A stretch of DNA of 64,000 nucleotides from Gemmatimonadota bacterium (GCA_028287305.1 JAQBPX010000004.1:1-64000), one strand, 5' to 3'. Positions 38,873 to 48,474 are shown, counted from the first letter of the stretch. Notes: generated from the sequence alone by a model not told the origin. Made by a program: numbers and translations.

Positions 38873-38898
38873 TAACGGCCCGGGAAACGCGGCGTCAA
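38869..38898 (-). promoter_or_regulatory. gcvH promoter
   Basis: Minus strand: TTGACG (38893-38898), 18 nt, TAGACT (38869-38874). Leader about 30 nt to the GTG. Sits in the gap between coaE and gcvH. Confidence 0.55.
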
Positions 38899-38911
38899 GC
38901 GAGCGCCGGAA

Positions 38912-39553
38912 TCAGACGACCGCTGGCGCTCGCATGCCCATCGCGGGACGCATCTCCGCCTCGCGCACGAGGCCGCCCCAGGCGGCCTGCACCTGCTGGT
39001 CGAGCTCGGCCAGCGTGCCCGAGTTGTCGATCACCATGTCGGCGCGCGCGCGCTTGAGCTCCGCCGGCATCTGCGCGGCGATCATGTCCATCGCCTCCGT
39101 CTCGCGGAGGCCGCGGTCGCTCACCAGCCGCTCGAGGCGCAGCGGGCGCGGCGCGTCCACCAGGATGATGCGGTCGAAGCGGTCGATCAGCTTCTTCTCG
39201 AAGAGGAGCGGGATGTCGCAGATCACCACCCGGTCGCCGCGGGCACGGGCCTCGGCGACCAGGTCCTCGCGCCGGCGCTCGACCTCCGGATGCACGATCG
39301 CGTTGAGCGCCTCCAGCTGCACGGAGTCGCCGAACACCACGCGCCGCAGCGCCGCACGGTCGAGCTGGCCATCGGCGGAGAGGATGGACGTCCCCCAGCG
39401 CTCCACGATCTGGTGGAAGGCGTCCGTGCCCTTCTCCACGGCCCGCCGCGCGAGGACGTCGGCGTCGATGATGGTGGCGCCGCGCTGCGACAGCAGCTGG
39501 GCCACGGTCGACTTGCCGGCGGCGATGTTCCCGGTGAGGCCAACGAGGAGCAT
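38912..39553 (-). CDS. coaE: Dephospho-CoA kinase
   Basis: 213 aa. Last step of coenzyme A synthesis (3' phosphorylation of the ribose). P-loop GNIAAGKST (8-16), DADVLARRAVEKG, the Lys/Arg-rich lid PLRLERLVSDRGLRETEAMDMIAAQMP, and HPEVERRREDLVAEA. ATG at 39553; the frame is open 219 nt further up across the start region of folE, but no homology is expected there. Upstream of gcvH in the same direction. Confidence 0.95.
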   Translation of the reverse strand: MLLVGLTGNIAAGKSTVAQLLSQRGATIIDADVLARRAVEKGTDAFHQIVERWGTSILSADGQLDRAALRRVVFGDSVQLEALNAIVHPEVERRREDLVAEARARGDRVVICDIPLLFEKKLIDRFDRIILVDAPRPLRLERLVSDRGLRETEAMDMIAAQMPAELKRARADMVIDNSGTLAELDQQVQAAWGGLVREAEMRPAMGMRAPAVV

Positions 39554-39622
39554 GTTCGAGAGGTGCGGAGCGTGAACGAGCGTGGACCGACCGTACCAAT
39601 GGCGATGGCGCGCGGACCAACG

Positions 39623-39628
39623 TAGGAT
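39623..39628 (+). promoter_or_regulatory. folE (first copy) -10 box, leaderless type
   Basis: TAGGAT then 6 nt to the ATG at 39635. No ribosome binding site upstream. Confidence 0.4.
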
Positions 39629-39634
39629 ACCCGG

Positions 39635-40201
39635 ATGGACAGCGCAACATATGCCAGGCTCGTGCGGGAGCAGCTCGCCCTCATGGGGGAGGATCCGCAG
39701 CGAGAGGGGCTCCGCAGCACCCCCGAACGCGTGGCGAAGGCCGCCAGCTTCCTCACCAGCGGCTACGGGCAAACGGCCGAATCAGTGGTCGGCGATGCCC
39801 TGTTCGCGGCCGAGGGGCACGAGCACATGGTGCTCGTGCGCGACATCGAGCTGTATTCGCTCTGCGAGCACCACCTGCTGCCCTTCTTCGGCAAGGCGCA
39901 CATCGCCTACATCCCCGGCGACAAGATCGTGGGGCTCTCGAAGCTGCCGCGCATCGTCGAGGTGTTCGCGCGCCGCCTTCAGGTGCAGGAGCGGCTCACC
40001 GAGCAGATCGCCGATGCCGTGGACCGCGTGCTCGCGCCGCACGGCGTGGGCGTGGTGATCGAGGCGGTGCACCTCTGCATGATGATGCGCGGCGTGGAGA
40101 AGCAGAACTCCAAGACCATCACGAGCGCGCTGCGCGGCGGATTCCGCGATGATGCCCGCACGCGCGAGGAGTTCCTGACGCTGGTGCATGGGCCGCGGTG
40201 A
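39635..40201 (+). CDS. folE: GTP cyclohydrolase I, copy 1
   Basis: 188 aa. Makes dihydroneopterin triphosphate for folate. Zinc ligands Cys77, His80 ([11 protein letters not shown]) and Cys148 (HLCMMMRG); the catalytic region also has the [10 protein letters not shown] and [12 protein letters not shown] segments. ATG 39635 after a TAGGAT box. Stands alone, convergent with tdk. A second copy at 52780 has about 86% identical residues over the shared ~178 positions, by eye. Confidence 0.96.
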   Translation: MDSATYARLVREQLALMGEDPQREGLRSTPERVAKAASFLTSGYGQTAESVVGDALFAAEGHEHMVLVRDIELYSLCEHHLLPFFGKAHIAYIPGDKIVGLSKLPRIVEVFARRLQVQERLTEQIADAVDRVLAPHGVGVVIEAVHLCMMMRGVEKQNSKTITSALRGGFRDDARTREEFLTLVHGPR

Positions 40202-40221
40202 GACGGGGGCTGAGGACGTCG

Positions 40222-40285
40222 GGGGCTGAGGAGCTGGGGAACTGCAGCGATGCGGATGTCCCCAGCCCCCCAGCTCCTCAGCCCC
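40222..40285. repeat. Inverted repeat, folE-tdk convergent junction
   Basis: Left arm GGGGCTGAGGAGCTGGGGA (40222-40240), right arm TCCCCAGCCCCCCAGCTCCTCAGCCCC (40259-40285). The units recur in the first linker of pdhC. The right arm overlaps the last codons and stop of tdk (TGA at 40278-40280). Confidence 0.85.
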
Positions 40286-40907
40286 TCAGCGCCTGCAGTT
40301 GCAGCTGATCCTCATCCTTCCGCGGCACCGAGTGACAACCGCGGCAGCGCGCTTCGTATGACTCCTGGCCGCCGACCATGATCGTGGGCGAGTCGTAGCG
40401 CGCGGGACGGCCCTCGATCAATCGCTGGTTGCGGCTCGCGGGATTGCCGCAGAGCACGCAGATCGCGTGCAGCTTGTCCACCACCTCGGCCACCGCGAGC
40501 AGCTGCGGCATGGGCCCGAAGGGCTCACCCCGGAAGTCCGTGTCGGTGCCCGCCAGGATCACGCGCACCCCGCGTCCCGCCAGCATCGTCGCAAGGTCCA
40601 CGATGCCCGCGTCGAGGAACTGCGCCTCGTCCACGCCCACCACCTGCGTGTCCGGCAGCAGCGCGTGCGAGATCTGCTCCGCGGTGTCCACGGGCACCGC
40701 CTCGATGGTGCGCCCGTCGTGGCTCGCGACCAGGTGGTTGCCCGCGTAGCGCGCGTCCAGGTGCGACTTGAAGACCTGCACGCGGCGCTTCGCGATCAGT
40801 GAGCGGCGCACGCGGCGCATGAGCTCCTCGCTCTTGCCGCTGAACATCACGCCACTCACCACCTCGATCCATCCGCTCCGGCTCGGCGTATGGAACTCTC
40901 CGATCAT
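40278..40907 (-). CDS. tdk: Thymidine kinase
   Basis: 209 aa TK1-type enzyme (thymidine salvage). P-loop GVMFSGKS (19-26), [10 protein letters not shown] (Mg/base), nucleotide lasso near [15 protein letters not shown], zinc-ribbon CVLCG and [13 protein letters not shown]. The end runs into the G-rich repeat (QLQALRG). ATG 40907 overlaps the last base of the degenerate DEAD-box gene's stop. Adjacent to that gene, no functional link known. Confidence 0.95.
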   Translation of the reverse strand: MIGEFHTPSRSGWIEVVSGVMFSGKSEELMRRVRRSLIAKRRVQVFKSHLDARYAGNHLVASHDGRTIEAVPVDTAEQISHALLPDTQVVGVDEAQFLDAGIVDLATMLAGRGVRVILAGTDTDFRGEPFGPMPQLLAVAEVVDKLHAICVLCGNPASRNQRLIEGRPARYDSPTIMVGGQESYEARCRGCHSVPRKDEDQLQLQALRG

Positions 40908-42520
40908 CAGTCCTCCCGGCGGGGACGCGGGGGACGCGAACCGCCATCGCGCGAGAAGCCACCGCGGCTCCCGCCACCGGCGCCACCGCGCGGCCCACCC
41001 TTGCCACCACCGAACGGCTTGTCACTGCGCGGGCCACGGTCGGGGCGGTCGCCACGCGGTGCACGCGGCCCACGATCCGGGCGGTCACCGCGCGAAGCGC
41101 CACGGTCCGGTCGCTCAGGGCGGTCGCGACCCTGGTCGAGGCGCGCCACCACGCGGCGTCCGCGGATCGAGATGCCATTCACCTTGCCCGCCACTTCCTC
41201 GGCCACGTCGGAGGCGACGTCCACCAGGGTGTGGCTCTCGCGAATCTCCACCCGTCCGATCTTGGTGCTCGGAATCCCACCCTCGTTCGCGATGGCTCCG
41301 ACCAGGTCGCCCGGGCGCACTTCGTCGCGCGAGCCGATGCTGAGGAAGATCTTCGACATCCCCTGGTCCGGCGCCGCGCCGGCGCCGCCGACGCGAGCCG
41401 CAAGGCCTGCGCTCGCCGCCGTCACGCTGCGCTTCGCGTCTTCCAGCATCTTGAGCGCCGCGGCAGCGATCTCGAGCGCGTCATGCGAGTCGAGCAACGG
41501 CTCGAGCGCCAGCACCTCCCGCGACAGTCCACCGTGCGCAAGCGTCTCGCGCAGCGAATCGAGCAGCGCGGCTTCGGTCCGGCGCGCCCTGGTGCTCGCG
41601 TCGGTCAGGCTGAGCGGCGTGACCGGGGCAGCGCCCAGCACGCGCAATGCCGGCACCTGGCGCGGCTGGACGAGTGCCACCACGCGTGTGCCGCGAGCGC
41701 CGGCGATCGCCTGCAGCTGGGCAACCGTGGAGGGCAGGTCGTAGAGCACCACCAGCGACACCTGCGCGGGAGCGTCGGCGCCGCTCGTCACGCTTCCGGT
41801 GGCGCCGTGTCCGAGCGCGCGCAGGGTGTCGCGCACCTCCGACTGCGTGAGCTCGGTGCGCGCGTAGACGAACCCGGTCTCGGGGTCGAGCTGGTCCAGC
41901 AGGCGCCGCAGCGCCGCGGCACGACCGCCGCCCGAGGTGGAGACGACCTCCACCGGAACGGTGGGCGCGCCTTCCGGCTCGACCCCCAGCCCCTCGCGAC
42001 GCGCGCGACGGGCATAGCGTTCCACGAGCGCCTCGACCTCGGGCGTCAGCACGCTCGTCACGATGATGCGGGCGCCTTCCTTGGGCATCTCCGTCATCAC
42101 CTGCTCCAGGGACTCGCTGCCGCCGCGATCCACCATCTCGTCGGCCCATGCGAGCACCACGGACTTCACGCCGTCGAGCTTGAGGGCCGCCTCGCGCATC
42201 AGCGAGAGCAGGTCGTCCGGGGCGCCGATCACCACGTGGGCAGCGCCCGCCTTCAGGCGCCGGCTGGCGCGCTTGGCAGTCGTCACACCCAGCACGCCCA
42301 GCTCGCGGTCGCCCGCAATCCGGCCGGCCTGCACGGCGATGGCTTCGGCGGCGTCCGCATCGCTGGTGATCACCACCAGCTGCGTTTCGGCCCTGCCGGC
42401 ATCGATCCGTTCGATCGCCGAGTCGAGGAATTGGGGGGCTGCGCTCCAGTCACGGGGCAGCACGTACAGCACGTTTTGTCCACGGGTAATGCCCGCGGGC
42501 TCCTTCGATTCCTGTTCCAC
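40907..42520 (-). CDS. Degenerate DEAD-box-like protein with DbpA RNA-binding domain and Arg/Gly-rich tail
   Basis: 537 aa. The order of domains is that of a DEAD-box RNA helicase: RecA-like lobe 1 (~15-175), lobe 2 (~185-300), spacer, DbpA-type RNA-binding domain (388-461, [23 protein letters not shown]...), then an RGD/DRPDRG/GGG tail (462-537). But the catalytic motifs are lost: no Walker A, motif II reads LAWADEM (124-129) in place of DEAD, motif [10 protein letters not shown] in place of SAT, and the arginine-finger motif VI is [10 protein letters not shown]. Motif Ib survives as GAPDDLL. The protein should bind RNA but not hydrolyse ATP. GTG start with GAGGA 8 nt up. Confidence 0.75.
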   Translation of the reverse strand: MEQESKEPAGITRGQNVLYVLPRDWSAAPQFLDSAIERIDAGRAETQLVVITSDADAAEAIAVQAGRIAGDRELGVLGVTTAKRASRRLKAGAAHVVIGAPDDLLSLMREAALKLDGVKSVVLAWADEMVDRGGSESLEQVMTEMPKEGARIIVTSVLTPEVEALVERYARRARREGLGVEPEGAPTVPVEVVSTSGGGRAAALRRLLDQLDPETGFVYARTELTQSEVRDTLRALGHGATGSVTSGADAPAQVSLVVLYDLPSTVAQLQAIAGARGTRVVALVQPRQVPALRVLGAAPVTPLSLTDASTRARRTEAALLDSLRETLAHGGLSREVLALEPLLDSHDALEIAAAALKMLEDAKRSVTAASAGLAARVGGAGAAPDQGMSKIFLSIGSRDEVRPGDLVGAIANEGGIPSTKIGRVEIRESHTLVDVASDVAEEVAGKVNGISIRGRRVVARLDQGRDRPERPDRGASRGDRPDRGPRAPRGDRPDRGPRSDKPFGGGKGGPRGGAGGGSRGGFSRDGGSRPPRPRRED

Positions 42521-42608
42521 AGGAGATCCTCGACTCGGGTTGTCAAAGTCCCCGGCACCGCCGGCGACCGTTCAAGATAGTGTGCTCGCGGGTGCCCGGA
42601 AGGCGCTG

Positions 42609-42725
42609 TATCTTGGTTGCGGGACGAGCTTGGCTCGCAACGGCTGGATACGCGGCGCGATGAAGTGACGACGGGCTGGCGCGCGACTCGCCAGACCTTC
42701 CGCGTCCCGACCCCAGGAGGTTTTC
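42609..42725 (+). promoter_or_regulatory. Leader region of the HerA/NurA operon
   Basis: Contains an extended -10 TGTATCTT (TATCTT at 42609-42614; -35 weak), then two hairpins: GTTGC/GAGC-TTG-GCTC/GCAAC (42616-42641) and CTGGCG-CGCGACT-CGCCAG (42676-42694), and a consensus Shine-Dalgarno AGGAGG (42715-42720) 5 nt before the GTG at 42726. The rest of the 205-nt gap looks non-coding. Confidence 0.45.
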
Positions 42726-43232
42726 GTGCAGATCGCCGTGCAGCTCGAGCCGCCCACCGGCATCCCGCCCGTGGTGGAATACCGCTGGGATGCGGACACC
42801 GACATCCTCACCGCCCACTTCCGCAACGTGCCGACCGGCGCGGGCCTGTCCGGCACCGTGGAGCTCGAGGGCGCCGACGGATCGTGGCTGGTCCTCGACG
42901 TCAACGCCGGCCGCATCCAGGGCGTGGAGGTGGCAGTCTGGCCGGACGTCCGCAAGCTCAGGACCCTCGTTCCACCGGCACACGTGGAGGACGCGAACAT
43001 CGTGGTGCCCGCGCGGCGCTCCCAGCCGAACGTCGCGTCGCTGGAAGTGGAAATTCCGCTGGTGGCGGAGTCCGATGAGGCGGAACGCGTGATACACTTC
43101 AGGCTGGGCGCCGAGCGGGCCATGAAAACGGTGCGCCTCGGCCAGGACCTCCTGCTGGACCTCGACGCGCACAGCCGCATCGCCGGCGTCTGGTTCCTGA
43201 ACGTTCCTCCCTTTCCAGTCGAGCCGTCGTGA
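42726..43232 (+). CDS. Protein with two DUF2283-like repeats
   Basis: 168 aa. Two halves with the same pattern: VVEYRWDADTDILTAHF ... WLVLDVNAGRIQGVEV (20-73), then AERVIHFRLG ... QDLLLDLDAHSRIAGVWFL (~117-161). The pattern (hydrophobic, D.D.L, ... D..GRI.G.E.) matches DUF2283-type small beta proteins of unknown role. First gene of the eight-gene operon, with consensus AGGAGG. Its last codons overlap the RAM gene's GTG (GTGA). Confidence 0.65.
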   Translation: MQIAVQLEPPTGIPPVVEYRWDADTDILTAHFRNVPTGAGLSGTVELEGADGSWLVLDVNAGRIQGVEVAVWPDVRKLRTLVPPAHVEDANIVVPARRSQPNVASLEVEIPLVAESDEAERVIHFRLGAERAMKTVRLGQDLLLDLDAHSRIAGVWFLNVPPFPVEPS

Positions 43233-43507
43233 TCACGACCATCGTACTCATCCGCGTGGAACCCAGCCTGATCCCGAAGGCGGCGCACATGCTCGCCGGG
43301 GCGGAGGGGGTGGCCGAGGTGTACTCCGTCTCCGGGGACTGGGACCTGGTGGCCATCGTGCGCGTGCCGGAGTACGACGACATCGCGCACGTCGTCACCG
43401 AGATCTTTCCCACGGTGCCGGGGATCCAGCGCACGCAGACGCTCACCGCCTTCCGCGCCTACTCGAAGGGTGACCTGCAGCAGGCGTGGGATATCGGGGT
43501 CGAGTGA
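43229..43507 (+). CDS. Stand-alone Lrp/AsnC RAM (ligand-binding) domain protein
   Basis: 92 aa. The sequence MITTIVLIRVEPS ... VAEVYSVSGDWDLVAIVRVP ... IQRTQTLTAFRAY is the C-terminal RAM domain of Lrp/AsnC regulators without the DNA-binding domain. Such proteins form rings and sense amino acids or bind partners. Overlaps the gene before (GTGA) and after (GTGA). Confidence 0.85.
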   Translation: MITTIVLIRVEPSLIPKAAHMLAGAEGVAEVYSVSGDWDLVAIVRVPEYDDIAHVVTEIFPTVPGIQRTQTLTAFRAYSKGDLQQAWDIGVE

Positions 43508-44484
43508 GCGAACAGCTGGACCATTCCTTTCGCGGCGCGCAGCGGGCGCTGGCCGCCGCGCTCCCGCCCGGCGCGATGCTCGACCGAGGCGGAGCGCTGG
43601 AGCTGGCGGCGCTCAACCCGAGTGAGGCCCCGCGCCTGATCGCCGCGACGCTGGTCGAGGGCGGGAGCATGCGCCGTCACCAGGTGGGCGAGCCCGTCGC
43701 GCAGTTCGCCGCGTTCCTCGACGGCACGCAAGTGAGTCGTGTCATGACCTACCGCGATGCGGTGCCCGTGGTGCACGGCACGGTGGCCGCCGTGGTCCGT
43801 GAGCGGCGCGACCGCCGCATGGGCACATGGGGTCGTCCCATCGTGCGACATCGCCTGTACGTGCCGCGTGCGCTCGTGCCCGCTGCATTCTGGGAGCGCC
43901 TGGAGTCCACCGGCCTCGAGATCTCCGACACGAGCGACGCGGCCGATGGTAGTGGCACGCCGCACCCCTTCGCGCTGCGCGACGCAGCGATCCATCGCGT
44001 GCAGAAGGACCGCGAGCGCGCAGAGCACGAGCTGGCCGAGCAGTGGTGCGGCAGCGAATCGCGCCCGCTGTTCGTGGACGGCGGCATCAGCGGGTCGGCG
44101 GTGGCACAGTCGAGCTGCGCGGTGGGCGTGGTGAAGAGCCACCGCACGCTGTACGTGGAAGGCGCGGACCTGGTCACCGTCCTCGCGCTCGGCGAGGGCG
44201 AGCGGTCGAGCGTGCTGCGCATCACCTCGCCGCGTCGCACCACCGTGGCGAGCTGGTACCTGCGCCTGCGCGACGCGAGCGGCCGCGACCCGCTGTGGGG
44301 GCTGGTGCGCGTGGAGATGAAGGCGGAGGATGACGCGAGCGCCGGCGAGGTGGGGCATCGCGCCGACGAGATCTCGCGCTGGATCCTGGCGGAGACCAGC
44401 CCGGTGTCGCTCCCCGACGCGCGCTGGGACAAGATGGTCTACGGCATTCGTGATTGTGAGGAATTCCTGAAGGTGATTCAATGA
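43504..44484 (+). CDS. nurA: NurA-family 5'-3' nuclease
   Basis: 326 aa. NurA is the nuclease that works with the HerA translocase to resect DNA ends. Metal-site Asp in FLDGTQ (Asp73) and FVDGGISGS (Asp192), followed by VGVVKSHRTLYV (Lys211), which are NurA landmarks; the end, DEISRWILAETSPVSLPDARWD, also fits. GTG 43504 overlaps the RAM stop; the ATG of herA overlaps its own stop (ATGA). Position next to herA confirms the call more than the sequence alone. Confidence 0.85.
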   Translation: MSEQLDHSFRGAQRALAAALPPGAMLDRGGALELAALNPSEAPRLIAATLVEGGSMRRHQVGEPVAQFAAFLDGTQVSRVMTYRDAVPVVHGTVAAVVRERRDRRMGTWGRPIVRHRLYVPRALVPAAFWERLESTGLEISDTSDAADGSGTPHPFALRDAAIHRVQKDRERAEHELAEQWCGSESRPLFVDGGISGSAVAQSSCAVGVVKSHRTLYVEGADLVTVLALGEGERSSVLRITSPRRTTVASWYLRLRDASGRDPLWGLVRVEMKAEDDASAGEVGHRADEISRWILAETSPVSLPDARWDKMVYGIRDCEEFLKVIQ

Positions 44485-46421
44485 TGGGTCGCGTAGTCGC
44501 CACCGAGCGCAAGCCGAACACTCCGCACGAGTTCCACTTCTGGACGGCGCTCGACTCGCCGGTGGGCATCGGCACGATCGTGCGCGTGGAGGGTTCGACG
44601 GCAGTGGGCGGCCAGGTGCCGCGCATCTACGGCGTGGTGGTGGAGGGCTTCAGCTACACCGACCTGCAGTCGCCGCTGCACGACGTGATGGGCCACGATG
44701 GCGCGCCCGGCAATCACGCGATGTCTTCAACGGAGCGGGCGGAGATCCGGCTCTACACGGCGCACGTGCTGCGGCAGATTCCCGAGGAGCCGCTGCAGCC
44801 CGTGCCGATGGGATCGGTGTTCCTGGCCGACGACGCCGACGTCGCGGTCGCGCTTCGCATGGATGGCTACCTGCGCGAGGGAGAGAGCACGGGGATCCCG
44901 ATCGGGATCTACCGCGCCGGCGGCACCGAGGCGGCGATCCATCTCGACGCGGACTTCCTGCTCGGCCCCGAGGCGGCGCACCTGAACATCACGGGCGTGT
45001 CGGGACTCGCGACCAAGACGAGCGCGGTGGAGTGGGTGATGCAGTCGATCTTCACGCACTTCCCGGCGAGCAAGGGGTCGGTGGCTGCGTTGTGCTTCAA
45101 CGTGAAGGGGCCAGACCTCTGCTTCCTGGACAAGCCCGGCATCCTGGATCACGCAGATCGGGCCATATACGAAAAGTGCGGCGTGCCCGCCGGGCCGTTC
45201 GAGAACGTCCAGTACTACGCCCCCTACAAGAGCGACGGCTTCTCGCTGAACACGCTCCGCTCGAACGAGGCGCTCCTCGACAACGTGACGCCGCTCACCT
45301 GGGGGCTGCGCGAGGTGCTGCAGTACGCGGAGGTGCTGCTCAACAAGGACGACGTGGACGCGAAGGCGGACGCGATGATCGACTTCATCAAGGAGAACGT
45401 GCTCGACCGGCCGTTCTCCGACCCGATGCTCGAGCGCACGCACACGGTGACCAGCTTCGCCGACCTCGAGCAATGGTTCCGCGACGTGCTGCGCGCGCTG
45501 GAGAAGAAGGACGACCAGAGCTGGCGCACCCACCACGTGGCCACCATCCGCAAGGTGCGCAATCGCCTCTCCAACATCTCGACGCGCTGCAAGGGCCTCG
45601 TGGCCGACGATGGCGCCGTGAGCGACCTCCCCTTCGGCACCTTCCAGGACCGAACGGTGTATGTGGTGGACATCGCCTCGGTGGAGGAGGATGCGCAGGA
45701 CCTGATCTTCGCGCGCGTGGTCACGAGGCTTCGCGAGCACCTGGAGCGCCGGGACCTCGGCGTGAACCACGTGGTGGTGTTTGTGGACGAGCTGAACAAG
45801 TACGCGCCCTCCGACGGCGCGGACACCTACGTGCGCAAGATGCTCCTCGACCTCGCGGAGCGAGGCCGCTACCTGGGGCTCGTGCTGTTCAGCGCGCAGC
45901 AGTTTCGCTCGCAGGTACACCGCCGCGTGGTGGGCAACTCGGGCACCTCGCTCTTCGGCCGGATGGATGCTGACGAACTGGCGACCCCGGGCTACGCCGT
46001 GCTCAGCCCCGCCACGCGCACCAAGCTTTCGACGCTGGAGAAGGGACAGTTGATGGTTCGCCACCCGCACTTCACGCAGCCCATCTTCGTGCGCTTCCCG
46101 CGCCCCGCGATCATGCGCGGGCGCGACGGCGCGGAGCTGTATCCGCAGGCAACCGACGTGACCCTCGAGCACGCGGTGACGCGCTCGCTGCGCGCGCTGG
46201 ACCCCAGCGTCACGCTGGCGTGGGTGCAGGACACGATCATCATGCACGAGCCGGAGGCCGTGCTCAAGGCGCGCAATGCCACCGTGCGTGCGCGTCCCGA
46301 TGACGTGCGCGCGTTCTTTCGCAGCCAGTTCCGTCCCACCGTATCGGGCAAGGCTGCACAGCGACCCGCCGCGCCGGCGGTGCTGCGCACCACGCCCGCC
46401 GACGACCCGTACGGCTTCTGA
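44481..46421 (+). CDS. herA: HerA-family DNA translocase ATPase
   Basis: 646 aa. FtsK/HerA superfamily. N-terminal HAS-like barrel (~15-150, WTALDSPVGIGTIVRVEG). Walker A is the non-standard GVSGLATKTS (172-181, Lys179) that typifies bacterial HerA proteins. Walker B VVVFVDELNKYAP (Asp436, Glu437), sensor SAQQFRSQV, then GNSGTSLFGRMDADEL. C-terminal tail ends PADDPYGF. No membrane segments. Hexameric motor expected to feed DNA to NurA. Translationally coupled on both sides (ATGA, TGATG). Confidence 0.9.
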   Translation: MMGRVVATERKPNTPHEFHFWTALDSPVGIGTIVRVEGSTAVGGQVPRIYGVVVEGFSYTDLQSPLHDVMGHDGAPGNHAMSSTERAEIRLYTAHVLRQIPEEPLQPVPMGSVFLADDADVAVALRMDGYLREGESTGIPIGIYRAGGTEAAIHLDADFLLGPEAAHLNITGVSGLATKTSAVEWVMQSIFTHFPASKGSVAALCFNVKGPDLCFLDKPGILDHADRAIYEKCGVPAGPFENVQYYAPYKSDGFSLNTLRSNEALLDNVTPLTWGLREVLQYAEVLLNKDDVDAKADAMIDFIKENVLDRPFSDPMLERTHTVTSFADLEQWFRDVLRALEKKDDQSWRTHHVATIRKVRNRLSNISTRCKGLVADDGAVSDLPFGTFQDRTVYVVDIASVEEDAQDLIFARVVTRLREHLERRDLGVNHVVVFVDELNKYAPSDGADTYVRKMLLDLAERGRYLGLVLFSAQQFRSQVHRRVVGNSGTSLFGRMDADELATPGYAVLSPATRTKLSTLEKGQLMVRHPHFTQPIFVRFPRPAIMRGRDGAELYPQATDVTLEHAVTRSLRALDPSVTLAWVQDTIIMHEPEAVLKARNATVRARPDDVRAFFRSQFRPTVSGKAAQRPAAPAVLRTTPADDPYGF

Positions 46422-47275
46422 TGCACGCTCGCGTCGCCTTGCTGCTGTTGACCTGCACGGCGCTCGCCCTCGGCGACGCGACCGTGGCGCGCGCGCAGGA
46501 CGTCGCGTCGCCGGGCAGGGCCGTGCTGCTCCAGCTGCGGCCGAAAGCGGGTGACACGCTGCGCTCGCGCCTCGAGCAGCAGAGTGAGCTCACCGGCACG
46601 AGGCGCACGGCGAGCGGCGACGCCACCAGCTCGGTGACGACCACCATGCGCATGTGGGCGCACGCGATCGTGGAGCGGGCGCTCGCGAGCGGAACGCGGC
46701 TTCGCAACGTGACCGACTCGGTGAGCGTGTCGACCACCGACCCGCACGCGAAGTCGGTGTCCGAGCAGGCGCACAAGATGCTGGTGGACCGCGAGATGGT
46801 GGTGCACGTCAATCCCGACGGCACCATGGGCATGGCCGACGAGGCGTCCGAGAGCAAGGGCGACGTGGGCGACCTGATCTCGACGATGCCCGCGTCATTC
46901 CCGAAGACGCCGGTGCGCGTGGGGGACAGCTGGACGCGCGAGATGCCATTGCCCACGGGCGGCCAGTTCCTGACCCCGGTCGGCGGGATGCTCAAGGCGA
47001 GCTTTCGACTGGACTCGCTCACGCACGGCGGCGACCTCGCGTGGGTGTCCATGAAGGGCACCCTGAGCGTGCCGGCGGATGCCGCCTCCGGCCAGAAGAT
47101 GCAGGGAGGGGTGACGGGCTCGATGCTGGTGGACCGGGTGCGGGGATGGCTCACCGAGTCCCACTTCACCATCCTGGTGAAGACCTCCCTGGTGCCGCAG
47201 GGCTCGGCCTCGACCGCCGGGATGCACTTCCAGATGCGCATCACGCAGAGACTGAGGGTGCAGGCCAGGCGTTAG
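46421..47275 (+). CDS. Secreted DUF6263-like protein
   Basis: 284 aa. Signal peptide (VALLLLTCTALALGDATVARA). Mature part begins VLLQLRPKAGDTLRSRL, the pattern of DUF6263 proteins, and is beta-rich: FPKTPVRVGDSWTREMPLP, VSMKGTLSVP. Its ATG overlaps the herA stop by one base. A secreted protein between herA and sbcD is odd; it may simply be a hitch-hiker. Family call is moderate. Confidence 0.6.
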   Translation: MHARVALLLLTCTALALGDATVARAQDVASPGRAVLLQLRPKAGDTLRSRLEQQSELTGTRRTASGDATSSVTTTMRMWAHAIVERALASGTRLRNVTDSVSVSTTDPHAKSVSEQAHKMLVDREMVVHVNPDGTMGMADEASESKGDVGDLISTMPASFPKTPVRVGDSWTREMPLPTGGQFLTPVGGMLKASFRLDSLTHGGDLAWVSMKGTLSVPADAASGQKMQGGVTGSMLVDRVRGWLTESHFTILVKTSLVPQGSASTAGMHFQMRITQRLRVQARR

Positions 47276-47284
47276 ATTCGAGGG

Positions 47285-48472
47285 GTGCGCCTCGTCCATC
47301 TTTCGGACCTGCATCTCGGGTTCCGCCAGTACCAGCGCCTGACCCCCGCCGGCATCAACCAGCGGGAGGCCGACGTGGCGCGCTCGTTCCAGCGCGCGGT
47401 GGACATGACCATCGCGCTGCGGCCGGACCTGGTGCTCGTGGCCGGCGACGTGTTCCACAACGTGCGCCCCACCAATCCCGCCATCCTCCACGCCTTCCAC
47501 CAGTTCGCGCGACTCACGCGCGAGCTGCCCGAGGCGATCGTGGTGGTGGTCGCCGGCAATCACGACACGCCGCGCGCGCTCGAGACCGGGTGCATCCTGC
47601 GGCTGTTCTCGCCGCTCGGCGTGCAGGTCGTGGACATGGAGCCGCAGCGCCTCGCCTTCCCCGAGCGCGAGCTGTCCATCCTCTGCGTGCCGGACATTCC
47701 AGGCAACCGCCCGGCGCTCGTGCCAGACCCGGACGTGAAGCACAACATTCTCCTCCTCCACGGCGAGGTGGAGGGGATGCTGCCGGCGCACGCGCAGTCG
47801 GTGGACCGCGCCGCGCTCGAGATTCCGCTGGAGGAGCTCGGCGCGGCGCGCTGGAGCTACGTGGCGCTTGGACACTACCACGTGTACCGCCAGGTCGCGC
47901 CGAATGCGTTCTACTCGGGATCGATCGACTACACGAGCGCGAACGCGTGGGGCGAGCTGTACGAGCAGAAGGAGGCAGGCCTCGAGGGGAAGGGCATCAT
48001 CGAGCACGACCTCGTCACCGGATACCATCGCTTCCATCCGCTGGCCCCGAGTCGCGTGCTCGCGGACCTGCCCCCCGTCTCGGCGAAGGGGCTGACCACT
48101 GACGAGGTGGACGCGGCCGTGCGACACGCGGTCGAGTCGTTTCCGGGCGGCATCGAGGACAAGGTGGTGCGGCTGATCGTGCGTGACATTCCCCGGCACG
48201 TCGCGCGCGAGCTGGACCACAAGGCGCTGCGGGAATATCGCAAGCGCGCGCTGCATTTCTACCTCGACACGCGAAAGCCGGAGGCGGTGCCACGCACCGG
48301 CGATGGTGCGCCGGGTCGGCGACCCTCGCTGCTCGAGATCGTGCGCGAGCAGTTGCAGGCGCGCCCGCTGCCGGCCGATCTCGATCGCGCGCGGCTCGTG
48401 TCGCTCGGCCTCGAATACCTGGCGCAGGCGGAACAGGGCGCGAGCATTCCATCGGCGGCGGCGCTGGAATAG
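47285..48472 (+). CDS. sbcD: SbcD/Mre11 nuclease
   Basis: 395 aa. Calcineurin-like Mre11/SbcD fold. Metal motifs: SDLHLG (Asp8, His10), AGDVFHN (Asp55), GNHDTP (Asn92-His93-Asp94), LLHGEVEG, ALGHYHVYR. 3'-5' dsDNA exonuclease and endonuclease; partner of SbcC. GTG start. The next gene starts 2 nt after its stop. C-terminal capping domain and a Rad50-binding tail follow the nuclease. Confidence 0.94.
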   Translation: MRLVHLSDLHLGFRQYQRLTPAGINQREADVARSFQRAVDMTIALRPDLVLVAGDVFHNVRPTNPAILHAFHQFARLTRELPEAIVVVVAGNHDTPRALETGCILRLFSPLGVQVVDMEPQRLAFPERELSILCVPDIPGNRPALVPDPDVKHNILLLHGEVEGMLPAHAQSVDRAALEIPLEELGAARWSYVALGHYHVYRQVAPNAFYSGSIDYTSANAWGELYEQKEAGLEGKGIIEHDLVTGYHRFHPLAPSRVLADLPPVSAKGLTTDEVDAAVRHAVESFPGGIEDKVVRLIVRDIPRHVARELDHKALREYRKRALHFYLDTRKPEAVPRTGDGAPGRRPSLLEIVREQLQARPLPADLDRARLVSLGLEYLAQAEQGASIPSAAALE

Positions 48473-48474
48473 GC

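Noticed and set aside
43504-46421. HerA-type defence system
   Set aside because: Defence HerA is paired with Sir2 or DUF4297 effectors; here the partner is NurA and the neighbours are SbcCD, which points to repair.
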